A stretch of DNA of 64,000 bases from an uncultured Roseobacter sp. (lineage in GTDB: Bacteria > Pseudomonadota > Alphaproteobacteria > Rhodobacterales > Rhodobacteraceae), in contig NZ_CANMDB010000003.1 of assembly GCF_947496515.1 (NCBI RefSeq), positions 124,001 to 188,000 on the forward strand, given 5' to 3'. Numbering within the stretch: position 1 is the first letter of the stretch; the number at the start of each line of letters is the position of its first letter. Positions 54,856 to 63,729 of the stretch are shown piece after piece. The notes beneath the pieces are model-generated. The model ran no database searches, was not told the origin of the DNA, and saw nothing but the letters and a program-made list of their open reading frames with translations. Made by a program: the position numbers and the translations under genes.

Positions 54856-55617
54856 TCACTGCCCCGACCAGCCGCCATCGATGATATGCGGATGCCCGGT
54901 GGTAAAGGCACTCTCGTCGCTGGCCAGATAGACCACCAGTGCCGCGATCTCCTCTGCCGTCGCAACCCGCCCCATGGGCTGGCGCGCCACGAACTGCGCC
55001 ATCGCGGCCTCCTTGCTGCCCAGCTCCTCGCCCAGAGCATCCACCCGCGCGTGCCAGCTGGGGCTTTCCACCGTGCCGGGGCAGATCGCATTGCACCGGA
55101 TGCCCCGGTCGATGAAATCCACCGCCACGGATTTCGTCAGACCGATCACCGCCGCCTTGGTGGTGCCATAGATGAAGCGGTTGGGCGCACCGATCACCGA
55201 GGAGCAGGCCGAGGACATGTTGATGATCGACCCCGCGCCGCGCTCCAGCATCCCCGGCAGCGCCGCCCGGATCGTCCGCAGCATGGACCGCACATTCAGG
55301 TCAAAGGCAAACGCCCAGTCGTCATCAGTGGCATCCAGAACGCTGCCGTGGTGCACGAACCCCGCACAGTTGAACAGCACATCCGGTTGCGCCCGCGCCA
55401 CACCCGCGGCCACACTCTCGTCACTGCGCGCGTCAAGTTCGAAAATCTCGATATTTTCGTGATTCGCATCTCGAATCGTGGAAAGGGCTGCCGCATCCAC
55501 ATCCGTCGCAAAGACCTGCGCGCCTTCGGACGCCATGGCCAGCGCACTGGCCCGCCCGATCCCCTGAGCGGCCGCGGTCACCAGCGCACGCTTGCCTTTA
55601 AGCCTTTGTCCTGACAA
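54856..55617 (-). CDS. SDR dehydrogenase, likely 2-keto-3-deoxy-sugar-acid dehydrogenase
   Basis: A 253-aa classical SDR: TAAAQGIGRASALA cofactor motif, acidic DVD after strand two (NAD preference), NCAGFVHHG, MSSACSSV and catalytic YGTTK, then CPGTVESPS and GGWSGQ at the end. The HHG, PGTVESPSWHAR and C-terminal features are typical of the 2-keto-3-deoxy-L-fuconate dehydrogenase / DHRS6 group. First gene of the minus-strand operon; a promoter in 55618-55814 is shared with the divergent pair. Confidence 0.87.
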   Translation of the reverse strand: MSGQRLKGKRALVTAAAQGIGRASALAMASEGAQVFATDVDAAALSTIRDANHENIEIFELDARSDESVAAGVARAQPDVLFNCAGFVHHGSVLDATDDDWAFAFDLNVRSMLRTIRAALPGMLERGAGSIINMSSACSSVIGAPNRFIYGTTKAAVIGLTKSVAVDFIDRGIRCNAICPGTVESPSWHARVDALGEELGSKEAAMAQFVARQPMGRVATAEEIAALVVYLASDESAFTTGHPHIIDGGWSGQ

Positions 55618-55814
55618 GATTTATCTCTCCCCCTTGCGCGGATCAGAGCCGGTTTCCCGACCGTGCCGTCCTGCCCTTGCGCAGATTTATTCACCACCCC
55701 GGCCAAAAAACCACCCCCCCAAGGCTGGTCCCGCGGCCCGTTTCCGTTAGCGTATGACAGCGCGGCGCCTTTGGCCACCGCTTTGAAAACGACCCAGAAG
55801 AAAGAGGCACCACC
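55618..55814. promoter_or_regulatory. divergent intergenic region between the two catabolic operons
   Basis: A 197-bp region separates the minus-strand operon (SDR first) from the plus-strand HIBADH-like gene. It is C-rich, with an A/C homopolymer patch around 55710-55730. No clear operator palindrome was seen. Promoters for both operons are expected here. Confidence 0.4.
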
Positions 55815-56702
55815 ATGACCACAGGCCGGAACATCACACTCATCGGCACAGGGTTGATGGGCCTGCCCATGAGCCGCAACCTCGCAAAAGCGGGCCACCG
55901 GCTGACGGTCTGGAACCGCACCCGTGCCCGCGCCGCGCCGCTCGAGGCAGAGGGTGTCACCATCGCCGATACCGCGGCTGAGGCCGTCGCGGGCGCTGAC
56001 GTCGTCATCACCATGCTGTCGGATGGTTTCGCCACGGGACCCCTGATCGACGACCCGCAGATCCAGTCAGCGCTCGCACCCGGTACCATCTGGATCGACA
56101 TGTCCAGCGCCAAACCCGAACACGCCCGGGCGCAATCCGCCACGCTGCAGGCCCTCGGTGTCGCCCACCTCGACGCCCCCGTCTCGGGCGGCACCAAGGG
56201 GGCGGAGGCCGGCAGCCTCGCCATCATGGTCGGCGGCAAACCGGAGACCTTCGAGGCTGCCAAAGACGTGCTCTCCGCCATGGGCCGCCCGACTCACGTG
56301 GGCCCGGCGGGCGCGGGGCAGCTGTCGAAACTCGCCAACCAGACCATCGTCGCCGTCACCATCGCCGCCGTGGCCGAAGCGATGTTGCTCGTTCAGGAAG
56401 GCGGCGCCGACCCGGCCGCCGTCCGCGCAGCCCTCAAGGGCGGATTTGCCGACAGCGTCATGCTCCAGCAACACGGCGAACGCATGACCACCGGCAATTT
56501 TGAGCCGGGCGGCCTCACGAAGTTCCAGGTCAAGGATCTCAACAACACGCTGGACGAAGCGGCGGGCCTCGGTCTCACCCTGCCGGCCACGGAATCCGTC
56601 CGCGACCGCTTCCAGCATTTCATCGATGCGATGGATGGCGGTGAAAAGGACCACTCGGGCCTTTACCTCGAACTTCTGGCCCGCAACGGGCGCACCACAT
56701 GA
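55815..56702 (+). CDS. beta-hydroxyacid dehydrogenase family oxidoreductase
   Basis: A 295-aa NAD(P)-dependent oxidoreductase of the 3-hydroxyisobutyrate / tartronate-semialdehyde reductase family. It has the Rossmann motif LIGTGLMGLPMSRNLAKAGH, the substrate motif DAPVSGGTKGAEAGSL and the catalytic lysine region GQLSKLANQTIV. It could be an L-threonate dehydrogenase (LtnD), a tartronate semialdehyde reductase or a relative; sequence alone does not tell. The last bases overlap the DenD-like gene (ATGA). Confidence 0.88.
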   Translation: MTTGRNITLIGTGLMGLPMSRNLAKAGHRLTVWNRTRARAAPLEAEGVTIADTAAEAVAGADVVITMLSDGFATGPLIDDPQIQSALAPGTIWIDMSSAKPEHARAQSATLQALGVAHLDAPVSGGTKGAEAGSLAIMVGGKPETFEAAKDVLSAMGRPTHVGPAGAGQLSKLANQTIVAVTIAAVAEAMLLVQEGGADPAAVRAALKGGFADSVMLQQHGERMTTGNFEPGGLTKFQVKDLNNTLDEAAGLGLTLPATESVRDRFQHFIDAMDGGEKDHSGLYLELLARNGRTT

Positions 56703-57682
56703 GCCATGTCCTGATCCTCGGCGGCGGCGGCATGGTCGGCCAAAAGCTGCTGGGCCGGTTGCTGGCCGAAGGTCTGGGCGGCACCCCGCCCACTGAGATC
56801 ACGCTCTTTGATCTGGGCTTTCCGCCCGGATGCCCCGACGGCCCCGCGCGCATCACCGGCACCCTTGCCGATCCCGGGATCATCGCGCAATTGGCGGGTC
56901 TGCGGGCGGATGTGATCTTTCATCTCGCCGCCGTGGTGTCGGGCGAGGCGGAGGCGGATTTCGACAGCGGCTGGTCCACCAACATGATGGCCATGTGGCA
57001 GCTGCTGGAGGCGCTGCGCGCGGAACACGATGCCTCGGGCGGCGTATACGTTCCTCGCGTGATCTTCACCTCTTCCATCGCGGTTTTCGGGGCGCCCTAT
57101 CCCGACCGGATCACGGACACCTTCTATACGTCGCCGCAAACCAGCTACGGTGCGCAAAAGGCGATCTCGGAGCTGATGCTGCAGGACATGAGCCGCAAGG
57201 GCTTCATGGATGGCCTATCCCTGCGGCTGCCGACCATCTGCGTGCGCCCGGGCAAACCGAACCGCGCTGCCTCGTCGTTCTTTTCCGGGATCATCCGCGA
57301 GCCCCTGAACGGGCAGCAGGCGGTGCTGCCGGTGCCCGACACGGTGCGGCACTGGCATGCGTCGCCCCGGGCAGCCGCGGGGTTTCTGATGCACGCCGCG
57401 GCACTGGACACCGCCCGACTGGAGGGGCACCGCGCGCTCAATCTGCCCGGGTTCAGCTGCACCGTCGCAGAGCAGATCGAGGCGCTGCGCCGTGTCGCGG
57501 GCCAGGACGCGGTTGACCTGATCAGGCCGCAGGCGGACGAGACGATCATGGGGATCGTTCAGGGCTGGCCGCGCGACTTTGATCCCGCGCGCGCCACCAG
57601 CCTCGGTTTCAGGGCGGAAAGCAGTTTTGACCAGATCATAGAGACCTACATCGCAGAGGATTTGCCGAGCCGTTCCGGGTAG
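56699..57682 (+). CDS. D-erythronate dehydrogenase (DenD)-like NAD-dependent epimerase/dehydratase family protein
   Basis: A 327-aa extended-SDR with GGGGMVGQKLL, HLAAVVSGEAEADF, TSSIAVFG, the catalytic YGAQKAISE and PTICVRPGKPN. The KAISELML and LPTICVRPGKPN segments are characteristic of DenD, which oxidises D-erythronate at C2. In known erythronate pathways DenD works with OtnK, OtnC and OtnI, none of which is in this window. It overlaps the convergent GntR gene by 37 bp at the 3' end. Confidence 0.8.
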   Translation: MSHVLILGGGGMVGQKLLGRLLAEGLGGTPPTEITLFDLGFPPGCPDGPARITGTLADPGIIAQLAGLRADVIFHLAAVVSGEAEADFDSGWSTNMMAMWQLLEALRAEHDASGGVYVPRVIFTSSIAVFGAPYPDRITDTFYTSPQTSYGAQKAISELMLQDMSRKGFMDGLSLRLPTICVRPGKPNRAASSFFSGIIREPLNGQQAVLPVPDTVRHWHASPRAAAGFLMHAAALDTARLEGHRALNLPGFSCTVAEQIEALRRVAGQDAVDLIRPQADETIMGIVQGWPRDFDPARATSLGFRAESSFDQIIETYIAEDLPSRSG

Positions 57683-58335
57683 CTTTTCTGCGGCAGGGGC
57701 CGTTGCAGATTGCGCGCCAGATGGTCGTGCACGCAGACCCGCATCAGGTCCTCGTTCCGCGCCAGCGCCGCGTCCAGAATCGCCCGATGCTCGCGGATAT
57801 TCTCCGGGAAATAGCCCCAGTTCGTCTCCGCCGAGACCAGCTGCTGGCGAAATTGCTCATAAATCTGCACATGCGTCCGCTTCAGCAGATCCGATCCGCA
57901 GGCATCGATCAATGTCTGGTGAAATTCCTGTTCCGCCCGGCTCCACAGCCCCAGCAGCGGCGGCACATCCCCCATGGACCGGACCCGCATCTCGATATGC
58001 GACAGCTTGTGATGTGCTGCCGCCAGCCGCGATTCCCAATCCACATCGCCTTGCCGGATCGACAGGCAGGCGCCCTCCGTCTCCAGCAGGATGCGCATGT
58101 GCGTCAGCTCATGCTGCCGCTCAACCGATTGACAAGGCGCGCGAAATCCACGCTGTTCCTGAAAATCCACCAGCCCGACGGTGGACAGCCGGAACAGGAC
58201 CTCGCGCACCGTACTGGCCGAGCAATTGTAATCCATCCGTAGCTTTTCCGCGCGCAGTTTGCTACCGTAGGCAAAGGCGCCGGTGATCAACCGGTGCCGC
58301 ATGTCGTCAAAGATATCCGCGTACTGTCCCGCCAT
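57646..58335 (-). CDS. GntR family regulator (FadR/FCD subfamily) of the sugar-acid island
   Basis: A 229-aa regulator. The N-terminal winged helix has LITGAFAYGSKLRAEKL and CSASTVREVLFRLSTVGLVDF; the C-terminal FCD effector domain follows (QEFHQTLIDACGS, with the metal-binding histidines in the last third, HRAILDAAL). GGGGGAG lies 7 nt upstream of the ATG at 58335. It faces the TRAP transporter promoter and probably represses it until a sugar-acid ligand binds. Confidence 0.9.
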   Translation of the reverse strand: MAGQYADIFDDMRHRLITGAFAYGSKLRAEKLRMDYNCSASTVREVLFRLSTVGLVDFQEQRGFRAPCQSVERQHELTHMRILLETEGACLSIRQGDVDWESRLAAAHHKLSHIEMRVRSMGDVPPLLGLWSRAEQEFHQTLIDACGSDLLKRTHVQIYEQFRQQLVSAETNWGYFPENIREHRAILDAALARNEDLMRVCVHDHLARNLQRPLPQKSYPERLGKSSAM

Positions 58336-58524
58336 GGCGTGTCTCCCCCGGCTTCTAGCGTGGCGAGCAAAATCTCGAAAATCAAACAAAATATCAAAAT
58401 TGTGCGGAATTAAAATATTTTCTTGCCTGTACGACCCGCGACGGCCTAACGTCACGTCAGCGACAGCATGATCGGGGCTCAGAGGCTTCGGCAGGACAGT
58501 GCGCACAACGTCTGGGAGGACACT
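58336..58524. promoter_or_regulatory. GntR / TRAP operon divergent promoter region
   Basis: An AT-rich block (about 58360-58425), unusual in this GC-rich DNA, contains the palindrome AAAATATTTT (58412-58421) and the imperfect repeat AATTGTGCGGAATT. Downstream, TTGCCT (58423-58428) and TAACGT (58447-58452) are spaced 18 bp, a plausible promoter for dctP. The GntR operator is likely within the AT-rich part. Confidence 0.45.
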
Positions 58525-59547
58525 ATGACAATGATGAGAACGGCGGCCACGGCCGTCGCCGCAGCGGCCATTGCCGCAACCACCGCGCTGACCGCTTCGG
58601 CGCAGTCGACCAACCTGCGCATTCAGACACATTACGCGCCCGAGACCGTGTCCGGCCAGCTGGCCGCGCAGTACATGGAAGACATCCAGACGATGTCCAA
58701 CGGCGAGATCTCGGTCGAGATGTTCTATTCCTCGTCGGTCGTCAAATCGGTCGAGACCTTCGATGCGGCCTCCACGGGCATCCTCGACTGTGACATGACC
58801 GGTGGCGGGTACCAGACCGGCAAGAACTCGGCCTTTCAGTTCGTGGGCGACATCATGGGCGGCTACGAGACGCCCTACCAGCAGCTGAGCTGGCTGTACT
58901 ACGGTGGCGGCAGAGAAGCGGCCGCACCCCTTTACAACAAATACGGCATGGAGCTGATCGGCTGGTGGGTCTACGGTCAGGAGAGCTTTGCCTCCTCCAA
59001 ACCGATCGCCCAGGTCGAAGACTTCAAGGACTGGAAATTCCGTTCCCCCCCCGGCATGCAGACCATCATCTTCGAAAAGCTGGGCGCGTCGCCCATCGTG
59101 ATGGACTTCACCGAGATCTTTACCGCGCTTGAAACCGGCATCATCGACGGGGCAGACGCCTCGGGTCTCGCGAACAACGTGGGCCTGGGTCTCTATGACA
59201 TCGTCAAGCACGCCAACTTCCCCGGCTTTCACTCGATGCCCTCCGATCACCTGGCCTGCAACAAGGCGGTCTTTGACGCCATGCCCGAGCATCACCAGCG
59301 GATCATGAAAGTGGCGATGGAAGCGCTGGCGCTGCGGACCGCCCTGACGTTCGAGAAAAAGAACGCCGAGGCAGCCGCCCAACTGCGCGAACAGGGTGTG
59401 ACGCTGTCGCAGTGGTCGACGGAAGAGCTCAACAAGTTCCGCGCGGCGGCACAATCCGCCTGGGCTGAGTTTGCGGACACGCCCGAAGCCAAAGCGCTGG
59501 TGGAATCTCACCTGGCATACCTCGATCAACTCGGCCTCAAGCAATAA
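58525..59547 (+). CDS. dctP: TRAP transporter substrate-binding protein DctP
   Basis: A 340-aa periplasmic binding protein with a Sec signal (cleavage near ASAQS), the DctP family core NGEISVEMFYSSSVVKSVE and the conserved EDFKDWKFRSPPGMQ carrying the carboxylate-binding arginine, then FTALETGIIDGAD. It binds an organic anion and delivers it to DctQM. The local operon suggests a sugar acid or 2-keto acid ligand. GGGAGGA lies 4 nt before the ATG. A hairpin follows before dctQ, a usual device to raise DctP above the membrane subunits. Confidence 0.93.
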   Translation: MTMMRTAATAVAAAAIAATTALTASAQSTNLRIQTHYAPETVSGQLAAQYMEDIQTMSNGEISVEMFYSSSVVKSVETFDAASTGILDCDMTGGGYQTGKNSAFQFVGDIMGGYETPYQQLSWLYYGGGREAAAPLYNKYGMELIGWWVYGQESFASSKPIAQVEDFKDWKFRSPPGMQTIIFEKLGASPIVMDFTEIFTALETGIIDGADASGLANNVGLGLYDIVKHANFPGFHSMPSDHLACNKAVFDAMPEHHQRIMKVAMEALALRTALTFEKKNAEAAAQLREQGVTLSQWSTEELNKFRAAAQSAWAEFADTPEAKALVESHLAYLDQLGLKQ

Positions 59548-59561
59548 GCTGAGTTGAACAC

Positions 59562-59591
59562 GAACCCCGCCAGCATATGGCGGGGTTCTTT
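59562..59591 (+). terminator. intercistronic hairpin between dctP and dctQ
   Basis: A 10-bp stem GAACCCCGCC / GGCGGGGTTC with a 7-nt loop, followed by TTT. Probably a partial terminator or RNase-blocking stem that gives more DctP mRNA than dctQM mRNA. Confidence 0.7.
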
Positions 59592-59644
59592 GCGTCAGGC
59601 CGGACGTAAAACGGCCAGTGTCATGTCGGTGGGGGGAAGACGCC

Positions 59645-60550
59645 ATGCAGGAAAAATCCGGGAGCCTTGTCGAATGGCTGGTGCCGCTGGCCTTCATCTT
59701 TTGTGCGGGCTGGGTCACCTGGCACATGCCCGCCTTCACCCTGACATTGGCGAAACCGGTGGACCCCTCTCAATATGACAAGCTGTCCGCCCTTTTTGCG
59801 CGCGCGGATGTAGCCCCCGGTCTGGCCGGGTTGTTCGGCGGCTACGCCGATATCCTCGACTGGGCCGCGCTCATCCTGATCCCCGTTTTCGCCTATATCG
59901 GCATGCGCACGGTCCGCCGGGCCCCCATGGAATTCGAAAGCTGGCGGGCCATTGACCGTCTGGCGGTGTTCATCGGCCGCGTCACCATGATGCTGGTGGT
60001 GCTGCTCTGCTCTGTGATGATCTACGAGGTTATCCTGCGGTATATCTTCGAGGCGCCCACGCTCTGGGCCAATGAGCTGTCTCTCTGGCTCGCGGGGTTC
60101 GTGTTCCTCTGCGCGGGCCTTTACGCCATGCAACAGCGCAGCCATATCCGCATCTTCCTGCTCTATGATATGTTGCCGCGCAGCCTGCAGCATACCTGCG
60201 ATGTCATCTCCACCGCGCTGATCGTGATTTTCACGTTCTTCCTGATCTACGGCGGCTACGGCGAAGCCTTTGACAAGTTCTACCGGTGGGAGACCTTTGG
60301 CACCGTCTTTGATCCGCCGATCCCGGCGACGTTGAAACCGATGGTGCTGATCGTGGTGGGGCTGGTGGCGTTTCAGGCGGTGATCAACCTGATCTCGGAC
60401 TGGAACGAAGAACCGGTCATTCACACCGCCGCCGATGACATCGACGAAGACGAACTGGCCAAGCTGCGGGCCGCCGTCGGTGCCGATGGCACCGACACGC
60501 TCGACGTCACGCGCGGCGCAACTCAGTCCAACACCCCAAGGAAAAGCTGA
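59645..60550 (+). CDS. dctQ: TRAP transporter small permease DctQ (large variant)
   Basis: A 301-aa inner-membrane protein, longer than the usual 160-220 aa. Four-helix DctQ core with VILRYIFEAPTLWANELSLWL and ALYAMQQRSHIRI-type motif (LYAMQQRSHIRI), preceded by two extra hydrophobic segments. The ATG at 59645 is chosen for GGGGGA 7 nt upstream. Its stop overlaps dctM by one base (TGATG). Confidence 0.9.
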   Translation: MQEKSGSLVEWLVPLAFIFCAGWVTWHMPAFTLTLAKPVDPSQYDKLSALFARADVAPGLAGLFGGYADILDWAALILIPVFAYIGMRTVRRAPMEFESWRAIDRLAVFIGRVTMMLVVLLCSVMIYEVILRYIFEAPTLWANELSLWLAGFVFLCAGLYAMQQRSHIRIFLLYDMLPRSLQHTCDVISTALIVIFTFFLIYGGYGEAFDKFYRWETFGTVFDPPIPATLKPMVLIVVGLVAFQAVINLISDWNEEPVIHTAADDIDEDELAKLRAAVGADGTDTLDVTRGATQSNTPRKS

Positions 60551-62175
60551 TGGATATCGGAACTATCTCGCTGGTCCTGATGCTGGGCCTGCTCTTGCTG
60601 CTGGCCATCGGGATGCCGCTGGGCTTTGCCTCGGCCATCCTGTCGGTGCTGGTCCTGGTCATGAAGTTCGAGCCAACGCTGCTCTACGCGCCCTGGACCT
60701 TCGGCGACGGCATCCTGACCGGACGACCGGGATCAGGGCCGCTCAACATCGTGGCCCAGCGCATATACGGGTTGTTGACCGATTACGTGCTCATCTCCAT
60801 TCCGCTCTTTATCTTCATGGCGGCCTTGCTGGAACGCTCCGGCGTGGCCAAGGATATGTATTCCTCGCTCAGCGTCTGGCTGAACCGCACCCGCGGCGGC
60901 ATCGCCATCGTCACCTCGGTGATGGCGGTGATCATGGCGGCGATGTCGGGTATCATCGGGGGGGAGGTCGTTCTGCTGGGGCTGATCGCACTGCCGCAGA
61001 TGCTGCGGCTGGGCTATAACCAGAACCTTGCCATCGGCACGATCTGCGCCTCCGGTTCGCTGGGCACCATGATCCCGCCGTCCATCGTTCTGATCATCTA
61101 CGGGCTGATCACCGAGACCTCGATCAAGGCGCTCTTCACCGCGTCTTTCCTGCCGGGCTTCATGCTGGCGAGCTTCATCATCCTCTACATCATCATCCGA
61201 ACCCAGTTGCGCCCCGAAGACGCGCCGTTGCCGGAGCCTGTCGCGGGCGAACCGGTGGGCGCGGAGAAAGGCAAGCTCTTCGCTGCCTTCCTCTGTGTGC
61301 TGCTTGCGGGGTTCGCCACGGCGCTCTTTCTGCGCGCGCTATTCTTTGAGATCAGTGGTCAGAATGCCGCCAACACCGGTGAGGCCTTTGCCTTCGGGAC
61401 CGCGGACTGGCTGCCGTGGTTCGGTGGCATGGTGGCCTTTGCCTTCGTGATGATGTTCGGCGTGCTGGGGCGCGCGCGCACGGCACTCGGCTGGCAGCTG
61501 GGCAAGGGGCTGGTGGCGCCCATCGTGGTGATCGGCGTCGTCATGGGCTCCATCTACGGTGGCATCACCGGGATCACCGAGGCGGCGGGCATGGGGGCGC
61601 TGGCGGTGCTGATCATCGCCATCTTCCGGGGCGAGGCGAGCTTTGATCTGGTCTGGGACAGCCTGATGCGCACCCTCAAATCCACCGGGACGATCATCTG
61701 GGTGACCATCGGTGCCACGGCGCTGGCCGGTGCCTATACGATTGCGGGCGGGCCGACCTATGTGGCCGATTTCATCGTAGGCTCGGATCTGCCGACCATG
61801 GGGATCATCCTGATGATGATGCTGATCCTCCTGTTCATGGGTGCGTTCATGGATTGGGTGGGCATCGTGCTGCTGATCATCCCGGTGTTCCTGCCCATCG
61901 TGCAGCGTTTGCCCATCGAGGAGATCGGCCTGCTGGGAGAGTTGAACCCGCGCCATGTGGCGATCTGGTTCGGTGTGGTCTTCTGTATGAACATGCAGGT
62001 GAGCTTTCTCAGCCCGCCGTTCGGTCCTGCGGCCTTCTACCTGAAATCCGTCGCACCGCCGCACATCAGCCTGACGGACATTTTCAAGGGGTTCCTGCCC
62101 TTCATCGGCATCCAACTCTGCGCGCTGTCGGTGCTGTTGATCTGGCCGCCCATTGTGTCCATCCTCTTGCCGTAG
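60550..62175 (+). CDS. dctM: TRAP transporter large permease DctM (long form)
   Basis: A 541-aa permease, versus about 430 aa in the standard DctM, with an insertion near residues 210-290. It shows the DctM signatures IGMPLGFASAILSV, GVAKDMYSSLSVWLN, the central GIIGGEVVLLGLIALPQML and the late GAFMDWVGIVLLIIPVFLPI. It forms the sodium-driven transport channel with DctQ. The long DctQ and DctM match each other, as in the subgroup of large TRAP systems for keto acids and related compounds. Confidence 0.92.
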   Translation: MDIGTISLVLMLGLLLLLAIGMPLGFASAILSVLVLVMKFEPTLLYAPWTFGDGILTGRPGSGPLNIVAQRIYGLLTDYVLISIPLFIFMAALLERSGVAKDMYSSLSVWLNRTRGGIAIVTSVMAVIMAAMSGIIGGEVVLLGLIALPQMLRLGYNQNLAIGTICASGSLGTMIPPSIVLIIYGLITETSIKALFTASFLPGFMLASFIILYIIIRTQLRPEDAPLPEPVAGEPVGAEKGKLFAAFLCVLLAGFATALFLRALFFEISGQNAANTGEAFAFGTADWLPWFGGMVAFAFVMMFGVLGRARTALGWQLGKGLVAPIVVIGVVMGSIYGGITGITEAAGMGALAVLIIAIFRGEASFDLVWDSLMRTLKSTGTIIWVTIGATALAGAYTIAGGPTYVADFIVGSDLPTMGIILMMMLILLFMGAFMDWVGIVLLIIPVFLPIVQRLPIEEIGLLGELNPRHVAIWFGVVFCMNMQVSFLSPPFGPAAFYLKSVAPPHISLTDIFKGFLPFIGIQLCALSVLLIWPPIVSILLP

Positions 62176-62184
62176 GAGGTCCTG

Positions 62185-63696
62185 ATGGACACCGTTCGCC
62201 TCGATGCGTCAGACAATGTGGTCACCGCCACGCGCCCCCTTGAGGTGGGCGTGCTGGTCGAGGACGCGGTGAGTACCCGCGCGCTGATCCCCTCGGGGCA
62301 CAAGGTTGCCACCTATCCGATGGCGCCGGGCGCGCCGGTGCGCAAATACGCGCAGATCATCGGTTACGCGTCCCAGCCGATTGCTGCGGGCGATCACGTG
62401 CATACCCATAACGTGGAGTTCCGCGCGACAGATGCGGCCTATGAGTTCTGCACCGATCTGCGGCCCGTCACAGCCGTGGCAGAGGCCGCGCGCGACAGCT
62501 TCATGGGGTACCGCCGGGCAAACGGTCAGGTGGGCACGCGCAACTATGTGGCCATTGTGACGTCCGTGAACTGCTCTGCTACCGCCGCGCGGCGGATCGC
62601 GGCTCATTTCACGCCGGAGGTCATGGCCGCCTATCCCAATGTGGACGGTGTGGTGGCCTTTGTGCACGGCACCGGCTGCGGCATGGCGGACAATGGCGAC
62701 GGGTTCGAGGCGCTCCAGCGGGTGATGTGGGGCTACGCGCGCCATCCCAATCACGCGGGCGTGCTGATGGTCGGTCTGGGCTGCGAGATCAACCAGATCG
62801 ACTGGCTGCTGGAGGCCTACGGGCTGGAGCAGGGACCAACCTTTCAGGTGATGAACATTCAGAACGTCGCGGGGTTGCGCCGCACGGTTGAGTTGGGGAT
62901 CGAGAAGGTTGCCGCCATGCTGCCTCTGGCCAATGAGGCCGTGCGCGAGGCCTGCCCCGCCTCCGAGCTCAAGGTCGCGTTGCAATGCGGTGGCTCTGAC
63001 GCGTGGTCGGGGATCACGGCGAACCCCGCACTTGGCCACGCCTGCGATCTTCTGGCCGCACAGGGCGGCACCGGGGTGCTGGCCGAGACGCCCGAGATCT
63101 ACGGCGCCGAGCATCTGCTGACCCGTCGCGCGCACGACCGCGCCACGGGTAAAAAGCTGCTGGATCTGATCGAATGGTGGGAGGATTACACCACCCGCAA
63201 CCGCGGCTCCATGGACAACAACCCCAGCCCCGGCAACAAGGCCGGCGGGCTGACAACGATTTTGGAAAAATCGTTGGGCGCAGCGGCCAAGGGCGGCACC
63301 TCGCCCCTTACCGGGGTTTACAGGTACGCCGAGCCGGTCACCGCCCGCGGCTTCACCTTTATGGACAGCCCCGGTTATGATCCTGCCAGTGTCACCGGGC
63401 AGATCGCGGGCGGCTGCAATCTGGTGTGCTTTACCACCGGGCGCGGCTCTGCCTTCGGGTCCAAGCCAGCCCCGACGATCAAGATCGCCACCAATTCCGC
63501 CATGGCGGCGCGGATGTCCGAGGACATGGACATCGACGCCGGTACCATCCTCACCGGGGGCGTGACGGTGGAGGAGAAGGGCCGCGAAATCTACGAGACG
63601 TTCCTGCGCGTGGCCTCGGGCGAGATGAGCAAATCCGAAGCACAGGGTCTGGGGGATCACGAGTTCGTACCCTGGCAAATCGGCGCAGTGATGTGA
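62185..63696 (+). CDS. uxaA: UxaA family sugar-acid dehydratase (altronate/galactarate type)
   Basis: A 503-aa full-length UxaA/GarD-family protein. The N-terminal SAF domain (VGVLVEDAVSTRALIPSGHKVA, about 20-100) is fused to the catalytic GD-AH domain with RRANGQVGTRNYVAIVTSVNCSA, HGTGCGM, GLGCEINQI, CGGSDAWSGITANPALG and GGCNLVCFTTGRGS. Iron-dependent dehydration of D-altronate or a similar acid to a 2-keto-3-deoxy acid is expected. It starts 9 bp after dctM, so it belongs to the transporter operon. Confidence 0.88.
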   Translation: MDTVRLDASDNVVTATRPLEVGVLVEDAVSTRALIPSGHKVATYPMAPGAPVRKYAQIIGYASQPIAAGDHVHTHNVEFRATDAAYEFCTDLRPVTAVAEAARDSFMGYRRANGQVGTRNYVAIVTSVNCSATAARRIAAHFTPEVMAAYPNVDGVVAFVHGTGCGMADNGDGFEALQRVMWGYARHPNHAGVLMVGLGCEINQIDWLLEAYGLEQGPTFQVMNIQNVAGLRRTVELGIEKVAAMLPLANEAVREACPASELKVALQCGGSDAWSGITANPALGHACDLLAAQGGTGVLAETPEIYGAEHLLTRRAHDRATGKKLLDLIEWWEDYTTRNRGSMDNNPSPGNKAGGLTTILEKSLGAAAKGGTSPLTGVYRYAEPVTARGFTFMDSPGYDPASVTGQIAGGCNLVCFTTGRGSAFGSKPAPTIKIATNSAMAARMSEDMDIDAGTILTGGVTVEEKGREIYETFLRVASGEMSKSEAQGLGDHEFVPWQIGAVM

Positions 63697-63729
63697 GCCT
63701 GAATCCTGTCCCAGAAAATACGCCGGGTC

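Noticed and set aside
57646-59739. A 697-codon reading of the GntR gene extending across dctP
   Set aside because: The GntR protein starts at 58335 with a strong ribosome binding site; the extension is antisense to dctP.
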